The notes below the pieces were generated by a model that saw only the letters and a list, made by a program, of their open reading frames with translations, did not search any database and was not told the origin of the DNA. From JBAZOY01 sp041648505 (GTDB lineage Bacteria > Desulfobacterota > Syntrophia > Syntrophales > CG2-30-49-12): a stretch of DNA of 31,785 nt. The stretch covers positions 1 to 31,785 of the forward strand of contig JBAZOY010000025.1 in the NCBI GenBank assembly GCA_041648505.1. The letters run 5' to 3'. How positions within the stretch are numbered: position 1 is the first letter of the stretch; every line of letters begins with the position of its first letter. Positions 1 through 7,985 of the stretch are shown in pieces. Both the position numbers and the translations under genes were made by a program.

Positions 1-2
1 AC

Positions 3-89
3 TCCGGCAACAACGGCTTCGGCGGCAACGGCCCGATTGGGTTGAGCGACAAGGGGTGGATTCAACTAACATTTAAGACATCATTCTGA
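3..89 (+). CDS. C-terminal end of a DUF1302-like outer-membrane protein (partial)
   Basis: The first bases read in one open frame for 28 codons, ending in the residues GWIQLTFKTSF and then a TGA stop. A terminal phenylalanine after alternating hydrophobic residues is the classic closing strand of an outer-membrane beta-barrel. DUF1302 genes very often sit directly before DUF1329 genes, and a DUF1329 gene starts 24 bases downstream. The DUF1302 name is therefore an inference from context; the barrel-type C-terminus is what the sequence shows. The rest of the gene lies outside the window. Confidence 0.55.
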   Translation, partial: SGNNGFGGNGPIGLSDKGWIQLTFKTSF

Positions 90-113
90 GACCTGACCTG
101 AGGAGGACAGACT

Positions 114-1514
114 ATGAAAAAACAAAAGATTATCTGGAGCATCCTGTTTGCAGCAGGACTGTTTATGCTGTTTGCGGGGGCCTCTCTGGCTGCGGTTTCG
201 GCGGATGAAGCCAGGCAGCTGGGGACGACGCTGACCGAGTTTGGAGCTGTAAAAGCGGGGAATGAGGACGGTTCGATCCCCGCGTATACCGGTGGACTCC
301 CCACCCGTCATGCCGGCGCTGACCGGTATGAAGATCCTTTTAAGAACGAAAAGCCCCTGTACACGATTGATGCCAAGAACGTTGACAAGTACGCCTCGCA
401 GTTGACAGCGGGGACCAAGGCCTTGATCAAGCGTTATCCCGACACCTACAAATTAAACGTGTACCCGACCCACCGTTCGGTGCGCTACCCGTCCTGGACG
501 CTACAAAATACCCTTAAGAATGCCACTACCGCAAAACTGACCGGGCAGATCGAGGGGGACAACATGACCGGGGCAGACACGAAAGGCCTGCCTTTCGCCG
601 GTATCCCCTTCCCGATCCCCAAGACCGGCTGCGAGGTGATGTGGAATAATAACCTGCACATTGCTGCGGGTGTTGCTAGGTACTGGAGCGCTGGGGGGAT
701 TATGGACACGGCGGGTCGCCTCTCTCGTCTCCCCGATACAAAGACTGACCACCTGCACCCCTGGTACGAGAAGAGTGGGAAGATGAGAGAGCAGGCGTAC
801 GATGCGGTCAAAGGGATTTCAGCGAAGATAACATCGCCGCCATCGTCTGCCGGGATACACTTCCTGAACTTCTACCTGCCTAACGCTGCCGAGGGAGGGC
901 AAAAGATTTGGTTCTATACACCGGGGCAGCGCCGCGTACGTAGAGCACCAGAGTTCGCCTACGACGTCCCGATCGCCTCTTACGGCGGTGTGCAATTCTG
1001 GGACGAGGTCTGCGGTTTCGTCGGCCGTATGGACCGCTTTGACTTCAAACTCGTCGGTAAAAAGGAAATGATCATTCCTTACAATGTGTTCGGTCTCACG
1101 AATCAGACGACAGTAGAGGAGGCACTCGGCCCCCGGCATGTAGAGCCAAGTGCCGTCCGCTGGGAGAAACACCGCGTCTGGGTGGTGGATGCAACACTTA
1201 AGCCAGGTGCCCGTCATGCCTACAGCCGCCGTACGTTTTACATAGACGAAGACAGCTGGGCCCTTCTGGCTACAGAGTCCTATGATAACGCGGGCAGTCT
1301 ATGGCGTATTGGGTACATCTACACCTTCCCGACTTATGACGTGTTCGGGATCAATATCGACGTCTGGACTTTCAACGATCTCATTAAAGGCAACTACCAT
1401 GTGGTCAACGGAGGTCGAAAAGGATCTGGTAAATTTGTCCGCAGCTATGCCGATTCCGAGGGCCTTGGTATGGTGCTCACACCGCAGGCGGTTATGGCCA
1501 GTGGTGTTCGTTAG
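114..1514 (+). CDS. DUF1329 family outer-envelope protein (copy 1)
   Basis: This 466-residue protein has a signal peptide (KKQK, a hydrophobic run, then a likely cut after LFAGASLA near residue 26). It is recognised as DUF1329 from the start LGTTLTEFGAVKAGNEDG and the later stretches GRMDRFDFKLVGKKEM and YNVFGLTNQTT. DUF1329 proteins are periplasmic or outer-membrane-facing, resemble LolB-like lipid-binding folds, and usually accompany DUF1302 barrels and RND-type exporters; substrates are not established. The start is fixed by the GAGGAGG ribosome site about 8 bases upstream of the ATG. It follows the barrel-protein tail at 3-89, so the two are probably one transcript. A second copy of equal length lies at 27710-29110 on the other strand. 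Confidence 0.85.
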   Translation: MKKQKIIWSILFAAGLFMLFAGASLAAVSADEARQLGTTLTEFGAVKAGNEDGSIPAYTGGLPTRHAGADRYEDPFKNEKPLYTIDAKNVDKYASQLTAGTKALIKRYPDTYKLNVYPTHRSVRYPSWTLQNTLKNATTAKLTGQIEGDNMTGADTKGLPFAGIPFPIPKTGCEVMWNNNLHIAAGVARYWSAGGIMDTAGRLSRLPDTKTDHLHPWYEKSGKMREQAYDAVKGISAKITSPPSSAGIHFLNFYLPNAAEGGQKIWFYTPGQRRVRRAPEFAYDVPIASYGGVQFWDEVCGFVGRMDRFDFKLVGKKEMIIPYNVFGLTNQTTVEEALGPRHVEPSAVRWEKHRVWVVDATLKPGARHAYSRRTFYIDEDSWALLATESYDNAGSLWRIGYIYTFPTYDVFGINIDVWTFNDLIKGNYHVVNGGRKGSGKFVRSYADSEGLGMVLTPQAVMASGVR

Positions 1515-1526
1515 AAAAGCCATTGT

Positions 1527-1557
1527 GGCGACCGGCTGCAAACCGGTCGCCATTTTC
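1527..1557 (+). terminator. Hairpin terminator after DUF1329 copy 1
   Basis: A perfect 9-bp stem (GGCGACCGG at 1527-1535 with CCGGTCGCC at 1543-1551) around a 7-base loop is followed by ATTTTC. It starts 12 bases after the stop codon. The U-run is short, so it may terminate inefficiently or protect the 3' end of the mRNA. Confidence 0.6.
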
Positions 1558-1888
1558 AACTGACAGAATACAACGCGACGAGTGGAATTCAATACTGGAC
1601 GACCTGAACAGGACCGATAATGGCGGTGATGTACATCTTTTTCCGAGCGATACTCGGCGGCCACAACCTTCCGCCTCCTTCTTCCGGCTGGAACGGACAA
1701 GATCTCTGGGACAACTACTACGTTAAATATCACAGCGAAATTCTGCCGGGGGCTCTCCCCTTTTTATTCCGGAGGTCCCCAGGAAGAATTATACCTACTA
1801 CACACTGTGAGGAATTCAATAAAGCGAAAAAAACTGGCAAAGGATTTCGTTATCACCCGCAACTATTTTGCCATTAATATCATTTCGA
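1558..1888. other. Intergenic stretch without a convincing gene
   Basis: The gap between DUF1329 and the esterase holds short open frames in several phases, none with a ribosome site or a recognisable product. A weak GGGG-CTCT-CCCC stem followed by TTTTT at 1749-1765 could be a second terminator. I see no repeat or RNA gene. Confidence 0.4.
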
Positions 1889-1894
1889 TATAAT
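1868..1894 (+). promoter_or_regulatory. Putative sigma-70 promoter of the esterase gene
   Basis: A perfect TATAAT lies at 1889-1894, with TTGCCA at 1868-1873 as the best -35 match. The 15-base spacing is short (TTTTGC at 1866-1871 gives 17). Transcription would begin near 1901, leaving a leader of about 24 bases before the GTG start at 1925. Confidence 0.45.
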
Positions 1895-1924
1895 TGCTGA
1901 TTTCTATAAAAAATAGGGGGTTGT

Positions 1925-2962
1925 GTGAATAAGTACGCGGACATCAGGGGGCCGGAGTGTCTCCACCCAAGTTTAGCGGAAACAGCCGACAACTTAATGG
2001 GTGTCACTCCATTAGTGCAGGAAATGCTTAAACCCGGGACACCTCCAGAAAAGATCGGAGCGAGGCGGCAACAGTTACACGATATGATTGCGGCTGTTCT
2101 GCTTCCAGCTGCTCCCGAACATGTAGCAAAGGTTGATAAAACTGAATATTTTGCACCGGGGCTCAAAGAGGAGGCTGGCGCTCCGAAAGTCAGAGTCGTA
2201 GTCACTTCTCCAAAGAAGCGCTCTTCGGATCATCTCCCAGTTGTTTTCACGATACATGGTGGAGGATTATGCCTTGGTTTCCCCGAAATGGAATTAAATA
2301 AACAGATCCGTTGGGCCGCAGATTTGGATTGCGTATGCATTGCGCCGTCCTACCGTCTTTCCCCGGAGAATCAATATCCCGCAGCGGTTAACGACCTCCA
2401 CTCCGCTCTGCTCTGGACAGTGGTTAATGCCAAGAAGTTAGGCATCGATCCTTCTCGCATAGTGGTGGAAGGTATCAGTTCGGGAGGGCATCTGGCTGCA
2501 GCTCTGACACATCGGCTCAAAGATACAGGGGGCCCAAAACTGTGCGCACAGTTAATACAATTTCCGCTGCTTGACGATCGCCAGGCAACGCCGTCAAGTA
2601 ATATTTTCTTTGAGCAGGTCTGGCTCCCCACTGCTGAACAGATTTCATGGAGGGCGTGGCTGGGTGATCAATATGCCCGGGCAGATACTCCTCCCGATGC
2701 AGTACCGGGCCATGCCAGAGATTTCCATGGGCTTCCACCAGCAATAATACATGGCGCTGAGATTGACAATGGCCGTGATGGGGTAATGAGCTATGCTTCA
2801 GGTCTCATGCAGGCCGGGGTATACTGCGACCTGCACATATGGGGAGGAGCGTATCATGGATTTTCGATCGTGCAGAACGACTCAGAGCTGGCTCGCCGTT
2901 ACACTAATCTTGTAGTTATGCAGTTGAAGGACGCTTTAACCGGCAAACTGCCTCAAAAGTAG
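1925..2962 (+). CDS. Alpha/beta-hydrolase esterase, HSL family
   Basis: The 345-residue product carries the hormone-sensitive-lipase type signature: an oxyanion-hole HGGG at residues 111-114, the nucleophile elbow GISSGG with Ser185, a likely acid Asp281 (AEIDNGRD) and catalytic His311 (AYHGF). Such enzymes hydrolyse short- to medium-chain acyl esters or related carboxylic esters. No signal peptide is visible, so it is likely cytoplasmic. The start is GTG, chosen because AGGGGG sits a few bases upstream; no competing ATG fits. It is followed on the same strand by an acyl carrier protein, Pta and AckA, suggesting it supplies or removes an acyl group for that set. The substrate cannot be read from sequence. 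Confidence 0.85.
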   Translation: MNKYADIRGPECLHPSLAETADNLMGVTPLVQEMLKPGTPPEKIGARRQQLHDMIAAVLLPAAPEHVAKVDKTEYFAPGLKEEAGAPKVRVVVTSPKKRSSDHLPVVFTIHGGGLCLGFPEMELNKQIRWAADLDCVCIAPSYRLSPENQYPAAVNDLHSALLWTVVNAKKLGIDPSRIVVEGISSGGHLAAALTHRLKDTGGPKLCAQLIQFPLLDDRQATPSSNIFFEQVWLPTAEQISWRAWLGDQYARADTPPDAVPGHARDFHGLPPAIIHGAEIDNGRDGVMSYASGLMQAGVYCDLHIWGGAYHGFSIVQNDSELARRYTNLVVMQLKDALTGKLPQK

Positions 2963-3170
2963 TTTTTTGAATTTTAAAAAGTATTTAACAGGCTACGGCG
3001 GCGAAAGGCAGGGCACCATCATATTGGCATGTGAATACGAGTGTCCTGCAAGGCATCATTTAACCGTACAGCAAGAGTGAAATGCCGGTAACTGCGGGGA
3101 AAAGTATATCCTTTATGCAGAAATACAGGCGCTCGATCATACAGAATAATGTAAAAAGGAAGGCTATATA

Positions 3171-3419
3171 ATGGAAAGGAAAGAAATAGAGAACAAGGTA
3201 ATCGAAGCAGCATCAATAGCTTATCGGCGTCCGGCAAGCGATATTTCTCCCTCTACGTTGTTTGTAAAGGATCTTCTTAGTAAATCGGTTAACGCCTTTA
3301 GAATGACCATGATACTCGATGATACATTTGAACTAAAAATTCCGTTTGAGCGTGTCATAAAAAATCAAACAATTGCCGATGCTATCGATATGGTAGAAGA
3401 ATTGCTGGCCACCAAGTAA
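3171..3419 (+). CDS. Divergent acyl carrier protein
   Basis: This 82-residue acidic helical protein aligns along its length with acyl carrier protein: residues 31-53 (FVKDLLSKSV..., then ILDDTF) match the classic FVEDLGADSL...ALEEEF region. The phosphopantetheine serine is retained as Ser39, but the invariant DSL around it is KSV, and the helix II position equivalent to E. coli ACP Glu41 is arginine. Helix II normally docks with AcpS and fatty-acid enzymes, so this ACP probably serves a dedicated partner rather than bulk fatty-acid synthesis. GGAAGG precedes the ATG. Pta and AckA follow on the same strand, and acpS lies nearby on the other strand. The fold assignment is good; the partner is inference. 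Confidence 0.75.
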   Translation: MERKEIENKVIEAASIAYRRPASDISPSTLFVKDLLSKSVNAFRMTMILDDTFELKIPFERVIKNQTIADAIDMVEELLATK

Positions 3420-3518
3420 AAATTAGCACAATCAATAATGTATCAGTCATATTGAGACATTCACTAGATCGGATTCAAGTAGTTAGATAAGCTCTATATT
3501 CCATTAAAGGAGATATTT

Positions 3519-4493
3519 ATGGATCTTATGAAAATTCTTGCGGAAAAAGCTAAAGCACGGTTCTGCAGAGTTGTATACCCGGAAGCTACAGATTCAAAAA
3601 TTGTAGAAGCCGCCAGGATTGCAGTTACACGTGGAATTGCCAGGCCAATATTGCTTGGCTCGGCGGAAAAAATCACATCTTCTGGCATAGACTTGACTGG
3701 TATGGAAGTCATAAATCCTAAAACCTCCACCAATGTACAAAAGTATGCTGAAGCTTATGCTGAGAGCGAATGTTTTCCAGTAAGCACTATGTCCAAGATG
3801 TTACTTGAACCGCTATATTATGCCGCTATGATGATAAGAACAGGTGACGCTGATGCAATGGTGGCCGGGTTAACGCATACTACCGAGGAGGTCATACTTG
3901 CCAGTGAAATGCTGGTTGGTATGGTTGACGGAGTATCCACTCCCTCCAGTTTTTTTATTATGCACGTGCCGGACTGGGATGGCGGAGAGGACGGTCTTAT
4001 TGTATTCGCTGATTGCGCTGTCGTAACTAACCCCAGCGTACAGGAACTTGCTGAAATAGCGATTACGACCGCCTCAAGTGTCAGAGGACTACTTGGATGG
4101 GAACCAAGAGTTGCAATGCTCTCTTTTTCAACAAAAGGCAGCGGAACACATCCAGATGTAGATAAGATTGTTGAGGCTGTCAGCATTGCGAGACAAAGGG
4201 ACCCTGGCCTGCTCATTGATGGAGAAATGCAGGCAGACAGCGCTATCGTTGCCAGTGTTGCAGCGAAGAAAATCAAGGGTGGAAGTAAGGTTGGAGGTAG
4301 AGCTAATATTTTGATTTTCCCTGATCTTGATGCAGGTAATATTGGCTACAAGCTCGTACAACGTCTGGCGAAGGCGGCTGCATATGGTCCTGTGCTTCAG
4401 GGCTTTGCCAGGCCTGTAAGTGACCTGTCACGTGGCGCATCAGTGGATGATATTGTAGGGGTGACTACCATCGTGGGGGCACGCACAACATAG
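3519..4493 (+). CDS. pta: Phosphate acetyltransferase / acyl phosphotransferase
   Basis: The 324-residue protein is a stand-alone Pta-family enzyme of the short type, lacking the N-terminal DRTGG regulatory region of long Pta. It interconverts acyl-CoA plus phosphate and acyl phosphate plus CoA. Family hallmarks are visible in the C-terminal half: DGEMQADSAIV, KVGGRANILIFPDLDAGNIGYK and PVSDLSRGASVDDIV. The start is an ATG preceded by AAAGGAG. Acetate kinase lies 58 bases downstream, giving a pta-ackA pair for substrate-level ATP formation or acetate activation. Acyl length is not certain: a butyryl- or other acyl-specific member would look similar, and the neighbouring ACP makes that possibility worth keeping. 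Confidence 0.88.
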   Translation: MDLMKILAEKAKARFCRVVYPEATDSKIVEAARIAVTRGIARPILLGSAEKITSSGIDLTGMEVINPKTSTNVQKYAEAYAESECFPVSTMSKMLLEPLYYAAMMIRTGDADAMVAGLTHTTEEVILASEMLVGMVDGVSTPSSFFIMHVPDWDGGEDGLIVFADCAVVTNPSVQELAEIAITTASSVRGLLGWEPRVAMLSFSTKGSGTHPDVDKIVEAVSIARQRDPGLLIDGEMQADSAIVASVAAKKIKGGSKVGGRANILIFPDLDAGNIGYKLVQRLAKAAAYGPVLQGFARPVSDLSRGASVDDIVGVTTIVGARTT

Positions 4494-4551
4494 ATTTGTA
4501 TAAACATAATAAGTCCTGACAGATTAGTTATGCTGAGGTTGTAAATAAGGC

Positions 4552-5802
4552 ATGAAGATATTAATTATTAATTGTGGCAGTTCATCAATAAAATACCTCC
4601 TTTATGATGAGGAGTTTCGTACTCTGGCAAAAGGACTGGTAGCGCGCATTGGAGAAACAAATTCTTATCTTAACCATCAAGCGCGGGGTGAGGACTTAAG
4701 AATACAGCTGCCAGTACATTCTCATCGAGATGGATTTAATCTAATTGTGCGATACTTCCTCGACAAAAACCACGGGGTACTTGAGGACATTTCTGAGATT
4801 TTGGCTGTTGGGCATCGTGCAGTTCACGGTGGTGATTTCTTTATAGAGTCTGTATTGATAGATGAGCATGTCATAGATAAATTGGAAGAATATATTCCTC
4901 TGGCACCACTTCATAACCCTCCGAACATCGCCGGCATACGAGAGGCCATGCAAATCCTCCCCAATATTCCTCATGTGGCGGTTTTTGATACAGCATTTCA
5001 TCAGACAATGCCGAAAAAATCTCATCTCTATGCACTTCCTTATAAGTATTACGAAACCGGCAAAATTCGAAGATACGGATTTCACGGGACTTCCTGTCGT
5101 TTTGTCTGTCAAAAAACAGCAAGCCTCTTAGGGATGTCTTTAGAAAGATTAAAAATGATCATCTGTCATCTGGGCAACGGGGTCTCGATTGCAGCAGTTA
5201 GCGGTGGGAAATCAATAGACACAAGCATGGGCTTTACCCCATTGGAAGGGTTGATCATGGGCACAAGATGCGGCAATATTGATGCGGGTGTCATATTTTT
5301 TCTACACAGGCAATTAGGACTATCTATAGACAGTATCGATAATCTTCTGAATAAGGAGAGTGGTTTGCTTGGCATATCAGGCATCAGTAATGATCTAAGG
5401 GAAATTACTGAAAAGGCCGAACTGGCAGATGAACGATGTCAACTAGCGCTCGAAATGTTCGCTTATTCTATAAAGAAATATATTGGGGCGTATTCTGCAG
5501 CCTTAGGTGGGCTCGATGCGCTTGTGTTTACCGCGGGGATTGGAGAAAATTCCTCAATCATGCGAACAATGATTTGTGAGGGTATGGAATTTTGGGGCAT
5601 CGAACTGGATGAGAAAAGAAATAGCGAAGTGGTGGGCATCCAAGGAACCATCAGCAAACCAGGATCAAAAATCAGTGTTCTTGTAGTACCTACTAACGAG
5701 GAGCACATGATTGCTTTAGATACTGTCAGGGTGGCAGGATTATCCTCGAAAATTTATCACGTATCTTTTCAAAATAACAATGACTGCAAAAGCAATTATT
5801 GA
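4552..5802 (+). CDS. ackA: Acetate kinase family enzyme
   Basis: The 416-residue protein has the ASKHA fold start IINCGSSSIKY (Asn7, Ser10, Ser12) and the family signatures VGHRAVHGG (Arg89), Asp146 in FDTAFH, CHLGNG and GIGENS. It converts acyl phosphate and ADP to carboxylate and ATP, paired with the preceding pta. One odd residue: the RRYGFHGTSH signature reads RRYGFHGTSC, so the second histidine is Cys182 while the first (His178) remains. The C-terminus runs on past the usual end with a polar tail of about 15 residues. No strong ribosome site precedes the ATG (GAGGTTG lies further up). It converges on acpS with 132 bases between them and no obvious hairpin. Confidence 0.9.
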   Translation: MKILIINCGSSSIKYLLYDEEFRTLAKGLVARIGETNSYLNHQARGEDLRIQLPVHSHRDGFNLIVRYFLDKNHGVLEDISEILAVGHRAVHGGDFFIESVLIDEHVIDKLEEYIPLAPLHNPPNIAGIREAMQILPNIPHVAVFDTAFHQTMPKKSHLYALPYKYYETGKIRRYGFHGTSCRFVCQKTASLLGMSLERLKMIICHLGNGVSIAAVSGGKSIDTSMGFTPLEGLIMGTRCGNIDAGVIFFLHRQLGLSIDSIDNLLNKESGLLGISGISNDLREITEKAELADERCQLALEMFAYSIKKYIGAYSAALGGLDALVFTAGIGENSSIMRTMICEGMEFWGIELDEKRNSEVVGIQGTISKPGSKISVLVVPTNEEHMIALDTVRVAGLSSKIYHVSFQNNNDCKSNY

Positions 5803-5934
5803 CCTCAATTCACTAATAATCCATTCAGGTAGAGTTCAATAATGGTTGTTACATCAAAAGTCGTGTAAAGGAGTGGGTAGTCCTGTCGCACCTTTCTGCA
5901 AATGATCGAACCCAGCGTTGATTTATAAGATCCA

Positions 5935-6321
5935 TTATTGACGTCCTGCCAATATCGCCACGCCAATCGCATAATCGCCATCATAAGAAAGACTTATTAA
6001 AACACGGGAAACTTCACGTTCAAAAGCGATTTCTGCAAATTTACCCGTAAGAACAGGCACTGGTTCTCCGTTCTCTCCATCCCTGATCTCAATTTCGTTG
6101 AATTGGACACCAAGTGCCCAGCTTATTCCGAATGTTTTGAAAATAGCCTCCTTGGCAGCGAAAGTCATAGATAGATAGGCCACCGGGTTGGGATGTTTTT
6201 CAGCCCTCTCCTGTTCCCAGGGCGTAAATATCCCGTCTAAGAACTCCTTACCGGAGGTTTCCAGTAAACCCCTCATTCTGCTGAGGGTAACAATATCTAC
6301 GCCTATGCCTTTATTTTGCAT
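5935..6321 (-). CDS. acpS: Holo-[acyl-carrier-protein] synthase
   Basis: This 128-residue protein transfers 4'-phosphopantetheine from CoA to the serine of an acyl carrier protein. The signature GIGVDIVTLSRM with Asp9 and the helix FAAKEAIFKTFG with Glu58 are the Mg-binding and CoA-binding landmarks of the AcpS family, and the length is typical. It is transcribed toward the ackA gene. In many bacteria acpS neighbours pdxJ or nnr; here it lies within 3 kb of a divergent ACP, which may be a client. A short ORF ends 17 bases upstream on the same strand. Function is well supported; the link to the local ACP is inference. Confidence 0.92.
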   Translation of the reverse strand: MQNKGIGVDIVTLSRMRGLLETSGKEFLDGIFTPWEQERAEKHPNPVAYLSMTFAAKEAIFKTFGISWALGVQFNEIEIRDGENGEPVPVLTGKFAEIAFEREVSRVLISLSYDGDYAIGVAILAGRQ

Positions 6322-6338
6322 ATGACATTAATATATGT

Positions 6339-6545
6339 TTAAGTTGATGCAAAGATATGGAAATAATCCCCCCTGAACTGTTCATTTATAGTGTCTCCTA
6401 TTACCTTGAACATTTCATCTGCTGGCCTGTATCTAAGTTTAAGTTGTTTAAATTCCGTATTCGTCGCAATAGATACCGCTACTTCGGAGTCCAAATTTCC
6501 CGGCTTTTTTCTTAGGAATACATTTACAAGCAGTGCTCTCCTCAA
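6339..6545 (-). CDS. Small hypothetical ORF upstream of acpS
   Basis: An open frame of about 68 codons (TTG at 6545; the frame stays open a further 13 codons upstream but has no ATG) ends 17 bases before the acpS start. The translation is soluble-looking, with mixed charge and a fairly protein-like composition (KPGNLDSEVAVSIATNTEF), and it reads in the same direction as acpS. No ribosome site is clear. I do not recognise it. It may be a real small gene, the decayed end of a longer gene, or chance. Confidence 0.25.
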   Translation of the reverse strand: MRRALLVNVFLRKKPGNLDSEVAVSIATNTEFKQLKLRYRPADEMFKVIGDTINEQFRGDYFHIFAST

Positions 6546-6612
6546 AAATTCCAGAGAGGCAAAATCCAGACTCCGGAATAATCAATATCTCTTTTTATAT
6601 TAAGAAAAATGA

Positions 6613-6641
6613 TTGACAGCGCACAAGAGCGCGTGTATTAT
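6613..6641 (+). promoter_or_regulatory. Sigma-70 promoter of tRNA-Ala
   Basis: A consensus TTGACA (6613-6618) is separated by exactly 17 bases from TATTAT (6636-6641). Transcription would start near 6648, a few bases before the mature tRNA. Strong promoters of this kind are normal for stable RNA genes. Confidence 0.85.
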
Positions 6642-6652
6642 AAAAAGGTAGT

Positions 6653-6728
6653 GGGGTTGTAGCTCAGCTGGGAGAGCGCATGACTGGCAGTCATGAGGTC
6701 AGGGGTTCGATCCCCCTCAGCTCCACCA
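6653..6728 (+). tRNA. tRNA-Ala (anticodon GGC)
   Basis: The 76-base sequence folds into a full cloverleaf: acceptor GGGGTTG with CAGCTCC (one G-U at the third pair and one at the fifth), D stem GCTC/GAGC, anticodon stem CATGA/TCATG with loop CTGGCAG giving anticodon GGC, and T stem AGGGG/CCCCT with loop TTCGATC. The 3' CCA is encoded. It decodes the alanine codons GCC and GCU. It is a single-gene unit with its own promoter and terminator. Confidence 0.95.
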
Positions 6729-6746
6729 TTTTAATCTTTAAGTTAC

Positions 6747-6770
6747 TGGGCCGGAACGGCCCATTTTTTA
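6747..6770 (+). terminator. Intrinsic terminator after tRNA-Ala
   Basis: A 7-bp GC-rich stem (TGGGCCG at 6747-6753 with CGGCCCA at 6757-6763) around a GAA loop is followed by six T residues. It is 18 bases beyond the tRNA end and oriented for plus-strand transcription. Confidence 0.9.
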
Positions 6771-6810
6771 TTGAAAAGAGAACGCAGTGCAAAATTCCTG
6801 CATCAGGGCG

Positions 6811-7974
6811 CTATTGCTTTCGAGATCTGCCTGCTCTATTTTCGGATAGTACCATGCTGTCCCGATGAATGACTTCATCATAGTCCTTGTAGCCAAGGAC
6901 CTTTTCTACCTCAGTTGTCTTCAATCCCATAATCTTCCTTATTTCCACGGCACTGTAGTTGACCAATCCCTGGGCAAGGGGTGTTTCCTCCATATCGACG
7001 CAGGTAACGGGATCCCCAATATAAAAATCTCCTTCCACACCGACTATCCCTGAAGGGAGAAGACTTTTCCCCTGCTCTATGAGGGCCTTTTTTGCCCCCT
7101 CATCAAGGAACAGCCTGCCCCGTGACCTCAGGGTAAAAGCGATCCAGTGTTTTCTGCTGTTCAGATGTTTACCCATGGGCAGGAAGAAAGTGCCAATATC
7201 TTTAGCGGCGAAGATATCCTGGAGGATCCCCCCTTTTTTGCCGGGAGCAATGATGCAGGGAATACCAAAGGCCGTCACTTTTTTAGCAGCAAGGACCTTG
7301 CTTCTCATACCACCAATCCCCACAGAGGTTGTTTCATCCGTTGCCGCTGCCTCAATCTCCTCCGTAATCTCCTTTACAAAAGGTATGAGTCTGGCTTTCT
7401 CTGATTTCGAGGGATTTTTGTCATAGAGACCCTCTGTACTGGTCAGGTTAATCAAGAGATGAGCCTCTACTATATTTGTAATCATGGCGGCAAGGTTGTC
7501 GTTGTCACCAAATTTGATTTCATCAACAGCTACCGTATCGTTTTCATTAATAATCGCAATCACTCCCCATTCCATAAGCGTGGATATGGTATTGCGGACA
7601 TTCAGAAATCGTTTCCTGTCCGTTAAGTCACTCATAGTCAGGAGAATCTGGGCAACGAACAGGCCGTGTTTCCCAAAAGCATTGGAATAGACCCTCATGA
7701 GCCTCCCCTGTCCGATAGCCGCTGCCGCCTGTTTCTCGGGCATGTTTTTCAATTCGCCCCTTATACCCATCCTGTGCTTTCCGGAAGCAATAGCGCCGGA
7801 GGTAACGATTACAACCTGACAACCTTTCTTTCTCAGTTGTACAATCTCGTCAACCAGTTGTTCTATAATGGTAAGATCGAGCCCGTCCTCTCCCGTCAGC
7901 ACAGCACTGCCGATTTTTATGATGACCCTTTTGACCTTCATCAAGATTTCTTTTTTTATCTGATGATTTTCCAT
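6811..7974 (-). CDS. proB: Glutamate 5-kinase
   Basis: ProB phosphorylates glutamate at the gamma carboxylate, the first step of proline synthesis. The amino-acid-kinase domain covers about residues 12-265 (RVIIKIGSAVLTGEDG, VTSGAIASGKHRMG, INENDTVAVDEIKFGDND, GIGGMRSKVLAAKK), and a C-terminal PUA domain follows (SGIVGVEGDFYIGDPV). The total of 387 residues fits the two-domain form. The frame opens at MENHQIKKEIL; an internal ATG at residue 12 (MKVKRV) lines up with the usual ProB start and could be the true one. The gene starts 11 bases after obg, so the two are co-transcribed, a pairing common in bacteria. proA is not adjacent here. Confidence 0.93.
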   Translation of the reverse strand: MENHQIKKEILMKVKRVIIKIGSAVLTGEDGLDLTIIEQLVDEIVQLRKKGCQVVIVTSGAIASGKHRMGIRGELKNMPEKQAAAAIGQGRLMRVYSNAFGKHGLFVAQILLTMSDLTDRKRFLNVRNTISTLMEWGVIAIINENDTVAVDEIKFGDNDNLAAMITNIVEAHLLINLTSTEGLYDKNPSKSEKARLIPFVKEITEEIEAAATDETTSVGIGGMRSKVLAAKKVTAFGIPCIIAPGKKGGILQDIFAAKDIGTFFLPMGKHLNSRKHWIAFTLRSRGRLFLDEGAKKALIEQGKSLLPSGIVGVEGDFYIGDPVTCVDMEETPLAQGLVNYSAVEIRKIMGLKTTEVEKVLGYKDYDEVIHRDSMVLSENRAGRSRKQ

Positions 7975-7985
7975 GTCTCTATTAT

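Noticed and set aside
819..1217. Long antisense frames inside DUF1329 copy 1 (and similar ones inside obg, proB, mdh and others)
   Set aside because: They are shadows of well-recognised genes, without start signals or family features.
1620..1877. Open frame of 85 codons after DUF1329
   Set aside because: No ribosome site, odd composition, overlaps other frames and a possible terminator; taken as chance.
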